64,000 nt of DNA from Eretmocerus hayati (taxonomy: Eukaryota > Arthropoda > Insecta > Hymenoptera > Aphelinidae): positions 123,968,305-124,032,304 of the forward strand of contig CM056743.1 of the NCBI GenBank assembly GCA_029851415.1. Direction: 5' to 3'. This document shows positions 46,161-56,200 of this stretch, piece after piece. The notes under the pieces are model-generated. The model was not told the DNA's origin, did not search any database, and saw nothing but the letters and a program-made list of their open reading frames with translations. A program made the position numbers and the translations under genes. Each line of letters starts with the position of its first letter. Within the stretch, counting starts at the first letter, position 1.

Positions 46161-47640
46161 TAATTATATATAAATATATTGAATTTATTACTCACGTGCT
46201 CTCGTGTGAATTTCTTTTCTAATAACATGATGGATGAATGATCGCAGTCCTTCCTGCTTCTCTTGATGACTGGTTCGGGCAGGCGTGTGTTGATGCGACG
46301 GGAACAACAGGATGACTGCAAGCTGCATCGAGGTCTTGTATCACTGACGCTTCCCCACTCTTCTTCGATTGCTGAGAGGCTGCATCTTCCGCGGCGTGCA
46401 TGTGCGGAGTCGCGGCAAGAGTCGAACTTCGAATGTGGTTCCCGTAAGCACGTAGGTTTCCCAACTTCACTCCCTCCAACGACTGTCGCGTATATAACTC
46501 TTCTCACGCGCACGTCTGCTTACACGGGGTGTATAGGGTTCGGATTACTAATAAGCGAGCGAGCGCCACGAGCGACGCGAGTGCGCGACACGAGTCCAAG
46601 CGCAAGAAACGAGCGACCGAATGACGGAGCGCGCGAACCACAGGTACCTCCACTCCACCTCCTCAATGTAAAAGGTATAGGGACCGGTATAGTGGGGGTA
46701 TTCGTGGTTCGCGCGCTCCGTGTTCTTCGGTCGCTCGTTTCTCGCGTTTGGCGTGTGCATCGTGCGCATTGTGCGCGTCGTGCGCTCGTTCGTGCGTTCA
46801 CCTGTTCGTAATTTGGCCCCAGTGAAGACTGGGGAATGGCGCTGAAGAGACTACTGCCACCTCATATCTTTCCAATCATTGCGTCGCAAGATATCCTTCG
46901 GTATACAGTTGCGTTTGCAGGAATGGGCCTCGTGAGGCTGCGAGCTGGTGGAGGAGTGTATTTGATCGAATGTTTTGGTTTTTTATTCACATCTACATAG
47001 GACGTTCCTCTTCGTCGTGCAAGTTTTGACGCGGAGTGAATGCCAAAATGACATTTGGAAGACACAAATTCACGTGAATATGTGTTCACGGGAATTCGTT
47101 CAAATGCCACGAAGTGGGAATTTTCCGGAAGTTTTACGAAAAATTCATGGAGGAAAAAATTTTTTTCATATTTTCGTCCCCCCAAAATCGCGCAAATTTC
47201 TCTTGAATTTTCGTTCTTTTTATCTCAATTTTTTCCAGATTGTTTAGAATTTTGACAACGGAATAATGCAAGATATCGCGTGACTATGTAGTTACGTAAA
47301 CCACATGGGAATATGCCGCAGAGTGGGAATTCTTTGGGAATTTTCGGGAAAACTCATACAAAGAAAAAATTTTCTTATATTTCTGTCTTCCCGAAATCGC
47401 GCTAAATTTTTTTTAATTTTCATTCTTCTTATACTTAATCGCTCAAAATTATGTAAAATTGTCAAAACATGTATTGAACATGTTTTTAGACAGTTGAAAC
47501 TGAATAGAGTCCGATATTTCCGTTATTCTTACACAATTTTATAATACGTTTGAATTTGATAGAAAAGTCTGAAGATAATTGAACACGTGCGATATGGGGT
47601 ATAAAAACTAAGAATTCTTAGGTTAATATTGGTTGGTTAT
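46161..47640. repeat. Array 2 unit 7, disrupted edge unit
   Basis: Only two CACGTG sites remain. TATATAA is at 46491-46497, but a fold-back element (46533-46821) now lies between it and the short ORF start at 46836, and an 8-bp deletion shifts that ORF out of frame. The two sub-blocks that follow are diverged, as expected at the edge of a tandem array. Confidence 0.7.
46533..46821. mobile_element. GC-rich fold-back insertion in unit 7
   Basis: This sequence is absent from the other units. It starts TAGGGTTCGGATTAC and ends GTAATTTGGCCCCA, which are weakly complementary. Inner arms 46606-46641 and 46704-46741 pair almost perfectly (GAAACGAGCGACCGAA with TTCGGTCGCTCGTTTC; GAGCGCGCGAACCAC with GTGGTTCGCGCGCTC). 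There is no clear target duplication and no ORF of its own. The long frames crossing it arise from its low stop content. Confidence 0.75.
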
Positions 47641-48838
47641 ATATAACGCTGAAAGTGTGCACCCAATGTGTTCTAGTTGACAATGATCTATAAAGTTGCT
47701 CTTACTAACGCTTATTCCAGTAGTTCCATGAGACCTAGGGGATAATGTTGGCCTCGTTGTACAAATGCTTAAGACGCTTGAAAAAAATATAATAAAAGTC
47801 AATATTAATGTATTTTAAGCGCTTCTTCTAGTGCAATTGTTAGTATTCGATCGAGGATCTCTTTATAAAATTATTGTCGATAGAAGAGTCCAAATTTTAG
47901 TTCCAAGTGTTGTAGTTTTTTCTTCTTCGGTCTTAATGAACTCATAGTATCGCGGCGGGACACGTTTGGTATTTCGATGGGCAGAATTATCTTGGTATCA
48001 AGCATTAAGCGCGAGTTCAATAGCGTATTTCAAAACGGGACCAAGTATTCAAAATACTTATCATAATGGGAGCTCGTGTGTGATGGGAATGATAAGAATG
48101 TAAAACCAAGATCAAGAGAACCAAGTAGAACATTGAAGAAACAATTCATTAAGTGATATTTGCGTTGTCTTGATACTTCTCCCAATCTACTAGACTGTAA
48201 TTACGACGTTTGACATGCACACATTTCTCCTTATATCGAGCTTATGATTAGAATGATGAAATATTTGATTGAGATGTACGCAATAATGTTAAGTATTTCA
48301 ATTCTTCCAAAATAAATGATGAAAATCGCCGATAAAGTGTTTTTATCGCCGTGCACGCACATTTGGAGCTTTTCGGTGGTTTGAAATACTTTTTCTGACC
48401 TATTTTAACGTGATAAACACGTTCTGAGTGGTAAAAAAGTCGTACTGCTCGCCCTTTCGAGATAAACATATGGGGGCATGTTAAGTACACCCCGGTGTTG
48501 GCATCCTTGTTTATAAATCGTCTCCGTGTTTCGCACATAAAACAGCTCCATATTCAAATTTTGTAATTTCAAAAAATGGATTTTCAAGGTCTTGAAACAA
48601 GGAATCGAATGCGCTAAGGTACGTTAAGATTGGTTGAACTCGAAGAATTTGGCACTGATTTTACTGAAGGCGATTCCCTAGGTAATTTAATAGCTAAACA
48701 ATCACGAAAAATCGACAAATCACTTTAGATTCTCTGGAGGACACAGGGATAATTCGAGGTCGACGCAAACTACTCACGTTCTCATATTTCAACATAACAA
48801 ACGTAAAAAAAGTTGCCGGGAAGCCAAGGAGTGCCCAT
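47641..48838. other. Gene-poor stretch right of array 2
   Basis: No gene is recognised and open frames are short. GTGCCCAT at 48831-48838 is the left target duplication of the next element. Confidence 0.5.
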
Positions 48839-50745
48839 TAGGGTGGGCCGAAAATGAATTTTTTTTTTAGATCGATACGCTTGGGGTCGGAAAAGTTAGG
48901 TTTCGACTAGTAGATGTGAAAATTTTTTCGCTGGACGCTGGGAAATGAGATCTTCCGTCCGAGCAAGAGCCGTGAAGGTTTTTTTTAAATAACATGTGTT
49001 TAAATGGGAAACCGCATAATTTGTACATTTTTCTTCCTTGTTTAGCAGATAACTCTGACGCATTTCAACCTTTTCAGACGTACTTTAGCTCATTTTGAAG
49101 CTCTCTTCAAGACCTTCAAAATGAACTAAGGTAAGTTTGATTTTGACCAACTGGAGGCGAGTTATCTTGATTTTTCCCTAGGGAGATTTTTATTGAAAAT
49201 AACAGAAAAAATTGCATTCTTGGCCTCATAAGGCTAACTGAGAGCGTGAAACTCCACAAAAACGAAGGGGCAGCACTTACACTATGATATTTGGATGTTT
49301 TCTCTGTATTTACACTCACGAACGCCATTTCAAAGCCCATTCACTAAGCCCGCGCAGAAAATCCAGCAATAATCCCGAAATTGTCGAAAATCTTTCATCA
49401 TATCCGGCCCTCCTCCATTCTTATACGGGCTTGGGACCGTCAATGGCAGAGTTACTTTTCTTTGTATTCTTTCAGTTTTTTGTAACATTTTCTTCATTTT
49501 TCTCATTTTCAGTACAGAAGTTGAGACAAGCGAGTTCGTACGGATAAAGTGGCGCAATAATGGGAAGCCATTGTCCATCGTTTATATAGACTTTTGTCGT
49601 GTTTGAAAATTGGTCTCAATACTTCCTCCTCGATTTGATAGCATCGGAGCTTAATATAGATGAATGAGCACGTAGTTTTATTTTTCCATGTGTTCAGCGG
49701 TCGCCTTCAGCCAATGCACTATTACAACCGGGGCGGATCTCATGGGTTTCACATTTCGTATTTCATCGTGGCATGTTTGAGATCCGACCACTCACCCTAT
49801 CCTAATTCTCTCCGCATTTGCCCGGGAATCATGCCCGTGGAGCGAGGGAAAACTCCTGAGGGGAGAAAACTTGCTCCGGAGAGTTCGGCACATGTATCAT
49901 GCTACCTTTACGGTGCTCATGCCACATTTCGTGAGCACGAACACCGCAATTGTATAATTGTAACATTTCGTGACTTCCGCTCACGTTGCTGAAGTGTAAG
50001 TGTCAACTAATCCATCAGAAAAGTCAGCTCGTGCAGGTTGATTAGACCGAGATGGGCGGTCACCCATCCAAGCACTAACCGCGCCCAACGATGCTCAACT
50101 TCGATGATAGGCCGTTACGTTTTCGCCTCTTAGAGAGTTGATGATACTTACATTCGATGAATAATATACATCATCTACCGCGGTGAATAACGCTCTCCGA
50201 TTTTCGTCCTTTTGTGATATTAGTGGAAGTTCTTGTGCCTGTGCTATCCAATGGCGTGTCTGAGTGTAAATGCAAAGAAAACATCCAAATATTATAATGT
50301 ACGTGCTATGCTGCCCTTTCGTTTTTGTGAAGCTTCACGCCCTCAGTTAGCCTTATGAGGCCAAGAATGCAATTTTTTTTCGTTATTTTCGATAAAAATT
50401 TCTCTAGGGAAAAATCAAGATAACTCGCCTCCAGTTAGTCGAAATCAAACTTACCTTAGCTCATTTTGAAGGTCTTGAAGAGAGCTTCAAAATGAGCTAA
50501 AGTACGTCTGAAAAGGTTGAAATGCGTCAGAGTTATCTGCTAAACAAGGAAGAAAAATGTACAAATTATGAAGTTTCCCATTTAAACGCATGTTATTTAA
50601 AAAAAACCTTCACAGCTCTTGCTCGGACGGAAGATCTCATTTCCCAGCTTCCAGCGAAAAAATTTTCACATCTACTAGTCGAAACCTAACTTTTCTGACC
50701 CCAAGCGTATCGATCTAAAAAAAAATTCATTTTCGGCCCACCCTA
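48839..50745. mobile_element. hAT-like non-autonomous element with 8-bp target duplication
   Basis: The ends read TAGGGTGGGCCGAAAATGAA and the complement. The terminal inverted repeats run about 480 bp (48839-49315 and 50275-50745) with high similarity. GTGCCCAT flanks it exactly on both sides (48831-48838 and 50746-50753). An 8-bp duplication and TAGGG..CCCTA ends point to the hAT superfamily. The 960-bp centre has no transposase but contains a 5S rRNA-like fragment. The arms contain an internal palindromic pair (AGCTCATTTTGAAG with CTTCAAAATGA). A related element sits at 58549-62202. Confidence 0.9.
50050..50110 (-). pseudogene. 5S rRNA-like fragment
   Basis: The minus strand reads TCATCGAAGTTGAGCATCGT, then TGGGCGCGGTTAGTGCTTGG, then ATGGGTGACCGCC. 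This corresponds to about the middle half of eukaryotic 5S rRNA and includes the internal promoter elements (box A region AGTTGAGCA, box C region GATGGGTGACCG). Similarity stops on both sides, so it is not a full 120-nt gene. It lies inside the hAT-like element, either as a captured piece or as part of a 5S-derived SINE. Confidence 0.8.
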
Positions 50746-51039
50746 GTGCCCATCCCTCAAATCGGCATATGGGGGCAAGTTTGGTTTAGAGGCAAGTTGG
50801 GTACACTTACATTAATTACGACTTTTTCCCGCATTACGGTTAAAAAAGAATGGATCATAGATAACTTCAGTGACTGAACGATTACTCTCATCCACTTTGT
50901 CGTAGAAATATTTAGGAAAAAGGAAATTGAAGATCAAAAATTATCTATCGATTCCTGTGCTCAGAATATTCTTCTTGTGCTTTTAATTGGGGCTTATGGG
51001 ATGACGAAATAACAACTTTTATTTTCTTTGTTGAACACC

Positions 51040-51208
51040 TGTAGTTTTGACGGATATGATCTGATCCTAAAAGTTTCTAACGAAATCTTGTAGCTTTCAT
51101 CAAGATTTTTATGTTCCTTATATGAGGAGGAACATGGAGGTCTTAGAAAAAGCTACAAGATTTTGTAGAATTTCCACGATCGGATCATACCTGCTAAAAT
51201 TACGGATC
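51040..51208. repeat. Imperfect hairpin, MITE-like
   Basis: The left half (TATGATCTGATCC, AAATCTTGTAGCTTT, ATGTTCCT) is complementary to the right half (AGGAACAT, AAGCTACAAGATTTT, GATCGGATCATA), with the fold point near 51120. No ORF. Confidence 0.65.
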
Positions 51209-51551
51209 ACTACAAATCTAACTAACTTCAGTCATAATGATAATTTATCCCGCAACATTCCTTATATCCAAGATTTCTCTTTGAAGTAAGCGTAGACCAA
51301 AGAATAAGTTCGTGGTGTACTGTTCGAATCTGTTTCAGAGTGGACCAGGGTCTAAATTTTCGAAGATGCCTCAATTGAACAAATTCGAGTTGAATCTGTG
51401 AGAAATAACTTAATGTGATATACGTTTTGTGAATACATCAGAGTGCTCCTTCTAAAAACTTATTTTATTTGATTTGCAAGCTTTTACAGGAGCCAATACG
51501 CCTGTCCGAAACATTTACAGGCCGAGCATCGCGAGGCAATACCGCTAGTAG

Positions 51552-51736
51552 TATATTATGACACTGCACGTAGATGGGTAGTTTTGTACGAAGGACTGTT
51601 TATGGCACGAGCGAAGCGATTGCTATAAGTCCTTCGTAACAAAACTACCCATCTGCACGCAGTTTCATATGATATTTTATAGCACGAGAATCCAAAAATC
51701 ATGTTCAAAGTTGCGATTTTTAGGTTAGAGTGCTAT
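51552..51736. mobile_element. 185-bp MITE, copy 1
   Basis: It runs from TATATTATGACACTGC to GGTTAGAGTGCTATA. A 186-bp match in the opposite orientation lies at 58573-58758 and is nearly identical, so both are copies of one small element. The inside forms a hairpin (AGATGGGTAGTTTTGTACGA with the complementary TTCGTAACAAAACTACCCATCT). It lies about 1.5 kb upstream of the innexin start. Confidence 0.85.
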
Positions 51737-52150
51737 AAAGTCACTTTTACGCACTCTTTTCGGAAACTTAAAGTAAAATTCCTTTACACGATTGTCAAAG
51801 GGGATATATATTGATGTAGAATGACTATGACTCACGTTGATTCATGACATTGGATTTGGAGGAAATCTAAGAAGATGCGATCGAAGACGCGACGAGGTTG
51901 GCGAGTAAGTCATCGAAACGTTGCCAACAAACGACACAAGCGACTCGTCAAGTAGCCAATTTCATTGTCTCCATGATTGATCTTATCACGAGTAAGACTA
52001 CAACATGATTTTCTGATAAAACCCAGTCGAAACTGTGTCTTCTCCTGAAGTAAATCAAAACGAGCCTAACTTAAACTGTAAATACTGAATAACCATTTGG
52101 TTCAATAGCATGACTAAATCCAGAAGCTAAAACGATAGACTCCCGGCTAA
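51737..52150. other. No gene recognised
   Basis: Unique-looking AT-rich sequence leading into the GC-rich 5' region of the innexin gene. Confidence 0.45.
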
Positions 52151-53247
52151 TTGCACGTCATCTGCACCTCAGCTCACGCTGCAAGCTCTTACTTACCTCT
52201 GACATTTGAATCTCAGCCCGCGAAAGCGATTCGCCTCCGCGTGGGAATACTTGGCACGGTTCGCTCCACCACAACTTTGTCCTTTCTCTCGTGGGGCGTA
52301 TTTCCACAGCCAATTTCGAAACAATCTCATCTCCCGAACGAAGCTTACTCGCACAAACCTTCTTCCACACGTACACACAACCACAACTTCGATATCTTCG
52401 TCTGTCTCAGCGTAATAGGCCATTACCCCTGGATGGTCGCGTGTCCCCGCTGCACATCCGAAACGAGCTTTATGAACTATCGAGAGAGTAAGTCTTTTGG
52501 CTCGCAATACCTACACACTACTTTGCGGTTGGCGTAAAAAAAAGGCTCCAGCGCGATTCTGTTCAAAAAAGCGTCTTTCCCAACCCCCTTCCAGCAACTT
52601 ATTCGAATATATGAGAGTACATATCCCGGGTGTCCAGATTTTTGCAGGAGTAGCGGCTGGCCTCCGGCATCGTTGGCAGCACTCGGCCAAATGAAATTCG
52701 TCGTCGTGGCTGGTTGAGCACGCGTGGTCCATCAGATATACATCATACTTCAGTGCGGAGACACGCTGCGGTGAAAAGCTGCAGATAGTGAGTTTACGAT
52801 GGGGGCGCGTGTCGTCGTCGTCGTCGTCGTCATCGCCGATGCGGCTGCGGTATTTTACGGCGATGTCGGGGGATGATGTTCGCCTCGTATCCCCACACAG
52901 GTGGTGGTGCTGCATCAAAACCGGCCTAATGTGGCCCTCATGAGGACATGCGGCGTGCGAGGGCTGGCGCCCTTGATCGCCGAGAATCGCGTCATTGCAC
53001 GGGGATAGCTCGAGACAGACGCAGTCATAGTATCGCTACGTCAACGTCAACCGGTTGCTCGACTACGTCCGGTTCTCATAGGGCTAGCAGACTCAGAAGA
53101 TGCGCGAGTAGCGGATGCGCTAGAAGTAGTTACGCTCTACGTTGTCGAAGGGATCGTACGGGTAGCGGAAGGCGTTACAGCGAGGCATGGCTACGATTAG
53201 CCAGAATCGGCAGTGCCGACAGTGGTCATACTAGACAGCCCCATATC
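52151..53247 (+). promoter_or_regulatory. GC-rich 5' region of the innexin gene, possible 5'UTR intron
   Basis: Base composition rises sharply here and CpG is frequent. GTAAGT at 52488 and a strong acceptor, CCAGATTTTTGCAG ending at 52648, could define a 161-bp intron in the 5'UTR of the + strand innexin transcript. A GTC microsatellite lies at 52811-52831. An in-frame ATG at 52948 would add about 100 Arg/Ser-rich residues before the innexin start. Innexins have short N-termini, so I treat this as untranslated. A good 5' splice site also exists on the minus strand (GTAAGT at 52196-52191) at the end of an open frame (52507-52193). A divergent minus-strand exon is therefore possible in place of the + strand reading. 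Confidence 0.4.
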
Positions 53248-53283
53248 ATGGACGTCATAAGAGGCCTATACTGCCTCTTCAAC
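53248..53283 (+). CDS. shakB-like: Innexin (shaking-B-like), coding exon 1
   Basis: ATG begins MDVIRGLYCLFN and is followed directly by the splice donor GTGAGT, so the intron is in phase 0. Joined to 62296-62426 it gives the N-terminus of an innexin, the invertebrate gap-junction channel protein of the plasma membrane. The (F/I)RGL pattern matches the short cytoplasmic N-terminus of shaking-B-type innexins. The start was chosen because innexins begin only about 20-25 residues before the first membrane span. An upstream in-frame ATG at 52948 would give an unusual 100-residue extension. Innexin genes of this type often use alternative first exons, so other promoters may exist. Confidence 0.8.
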
Positions 53284-56200
53284 GTGAGTATGCTCATTCG
53301 CAGGATTTTTCATGGTTGATTTTTTTTTTTCGTTTTATTATTCTCTGTGTTTTAATTTTCTTGGTGTACTGCGTCGAGTCAATGATGGCTTGAGAGGACT
53401 GTGCGCTCTTTTTGGCACTTTGCCGATCTTCGCGACAGTGTATCAGTGCGCCGCATCGATTCGAACGGCCCAGTGAGTTGGCTCGAGCACTCGATGCCCA
53501 GAATATTCATTGCCGATTCTCATCTTTGCCGATCATTCGCTTCCACTCATTGAACAATCTAATCTGCGATATATGCGGGTGAGGTGTACGTTAACCACTG
53601 ATAGCCCTTTCAATTTCGATAATTGATTGGAAGCGAGTGGGAATACGATCTAGGATGATGAAAGAGACTTCGAACGTGTGCGTATCATTCACGGTAATCT
53701 TTCGATTGATTTTCAGGACGCCATGAAATCGATTTTCAGGTGCCATGAAAATTTTGAAAGTGATTGTTGTCAGCCCTTCGAACCGATCTGGTGTTTTCAC
53801 TTATTCATACTAAGAATTATTGAGATGAGTTTCTGAGATGATATAATCGTTTCTGACGAAATGTGCAAATTTGCATCGAATAAGTTACATCTTTTGAAAA
53901 TTTCCAATCGTTCAAAATTCAACTCGTGATACGCATTCGTCTAAAACGGGGATTTTGGGGTGAATCTGAAGAAAAAGTAAAAATTCGCAATGCGGCTCAT
54001 GAGCGCATTCCCTTTGTATCGTGCTGTTCCAAAAAGTATGTTCTTCAATCAATCACATTCGGACATTACCGCATACCATCAGCGAATCGTTGCGTTATCT
54101 AGATCAAGATCGAAGATTGCTGCCATTGAATAATAGTTTCTCGGCGTAATTGTAATAATTCAGTTCTAACAAGTATGAGCTTATTAATTCATTACGGAAG
54201 GTGCGATGTATGTAAATCTGTATCACTTAGCATGAGTTTGATACATTGATATTTCCGCTCGCAATTATTCTTAGAACTTCTCTTGCCTATACAGATCTTT
54301 AGCGGGTAAAGACTCTTGCGATTATAACACAGAATGGCTGTATTCAAGTACGACAAAAAAATTTGTCTGCGAATTTGCCGAAGAGAGCTTCAAAGTACTG
54401 GATGGAGAATAAAATGTATGTGACATCATCAAAATAGTCTCTCGTTGATCTGTGACTCCACTACTTCGGATGCTAGGTTGGTCGAGAAGTTGGTTCATTT
54501 CTCATTCACGCAAAAACAGGACAGAGATAGACTCTTATTCCGAGAATTCGGGAGATCAGTTCGATTGGTGCACGTTGACACCAAGTCACGAACCAAGATG
54601 GACGGTGACTAGGTGACGAGGGACCTGAGAAATATTCCAAACAAGTTTCTCTTTAATTGTTTAATAATGTAACAAATTTTTATAATAGAACTTTTCAAAA
54701 TCTTTCGAGTCCCTCTGCAGACCTTAAAGACCTCAAAAGTTCATTGAGACTCCTATTGAGGTTTAACTTAATTCAATAATCTCCAGACGTATTCGGAATC
54801 ATCATTCTTATAAATGCAAGTGTTTCCAAGGTCGATCTTCATCATTAAAGGACCAGTTCCAACTTGTAACCAACTCTCTCAGGAAGAGCTTTGGAAACTG
54901 GAAAACCGTGAAGGTTCAGGAAATCAGCTGGTAACGTTTGCAATCGACTCTGTGTGAGTAGTTCCGTAAAAACTTTGAAATAATGTGTGCCTGCTGGTAC
55001 AAAGCCTTAAAACGCTCGGGGGAAAGTTCATACAGGCCATTTTGGACGTATTTTTGGTGCTCTTTTCGGCGCAATCATTAGTTTGGCAATTCAGAGTCGC
55101 CAAAAAAATTATCATCGTAAAAGGGGTCAAAATGTCAGTTCTGTACACTGTGATTTTTCATTTCTTCGACTTTTGCGAGTGTGAAGCCTCGCGGTGGGGC
55201 TCGTTTGAGATTCGGGCGGGCAGATCCATCAAATATAATGCTATCGAGCACCGAATACCACTGCTATAAGAGTCCAAAGACCTTTTTTGTGTGCATGACG
55301 AGTACGTAAATTTTGTGGCGGATTTTTACTTGAAATTTTAATCCCTCAGTTTTCCTCAATGAAAGTGAATATGCCTTATTCCAGGCTTTCCCGCACCAAT
55401 TTATCTTCAAAGGAAATCGTCAGGTGCAACTTTTCCAGGCCTCAGAATTTTGAAAAAATTGATTTTCACACTTCGGGGAATACTTTCCAGCGAAAATCTA
55501 CTTTTGCCAAATTTTTTGGTCAGTTTCGTTGGGTACTAGTGCGGCCCTTAAACGCAATACTACAGCGGTCCTAGTCAGTTTTTTTCAAAGTATCTGATGA
55601 CCGAAGAGGAATTCCAAAATCCCAAGACTGTAGCTTGAATCGTTTGGCCGTGAGATCAATTTTAGTATCAATTGTCAGGTTTCTGTGTGCAGCTCAAAAT
55701 GTCAGGTTCCGTGCGATGCTACCGTGTTATGCGTGTTATCCGTATGGTACCAATGAAAGGTAATTTTTAAATCCGTGCGCGAGTAAAATTATGCATTATA
55801 TGTTTGGAAAAGTCGAAAAATACATGCCAGAACCTTCTGAAGCGGGATTTGGGGTTGGCACATTTTTGACCTACAAATATTGAAGTTTCAACGGAACTAC
55901 TCATATACATACACCTCCAGCCGATTTTGACGTCATTCCGAGCACGTAGAATGTATTATCAAGAAATTCTCATTCTACTCAATTTTTCAATACTTGAGTG
56001 CATATACAATCGAATGAAATAGCTTTCGCGCTTCGCTCACGAGGATCTCCGCTTTCGAGCGATTGTTTCAACCCTCAATTGCCCCATTGACGGAAAACCA
56101 ATCCTTCAAAGGCGAGCTACAACCTCATGACTTCGACACAAAATAGATAATATTTCGAGCCAAATTCTGGGACTATTATCTTTGATATATTGTTAAAGAT

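Larger units (their letters stand above)
37585..47640. repeat. Array 2: seven higher-order units with E-boxes
   Basis: Each unit has an 800-bp block rich in CACGTG plus two or three copies of a 205-bp sub-block. The sub-block is marked by CACATGGGAATATGCCGCAGA, TTCATGCAA, an A-run meeting a T-run, and TTTTTGTCCTCCCGAAATCGCG. The landmark TCGCAG lies at 38181, 39342, 41065, 42256, 43659, 45047 and 46242. Base spacing is about 1.16-1.19 kb. The 1723-bp step contains a 534-bp insertion, and the steps of 1403 and 1388 bp contain one extra sub-block each. Unit 1 has lost a short piece. Array 2 directly follows array 1 and shares its period but not, as far as I can see, its sequence. Confidence 0.9.

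Noticed and set aside
38099..46513. Minus-strand frames of 80-117 codons in every array-2 unit
   Set aside because: Two or three registers are open at once in the same CG-rich block, which shows low stop density rather than coding. Residues differ freely between units and no domain is recognisable.
46263..46811. 182-codon + strand ORF across the end of array 2
   Set aside because: It fuses an array-2 unit to the fold-back insertion at 46533. The insertion creates the frame.
52948..53247. N-terminal extension of the innexin from an upstream in-frame ATG
   Set aside because: The added 100 residues are Arg/Ser-rich and low in complexity, and innexins start shortly before their first membrane span.
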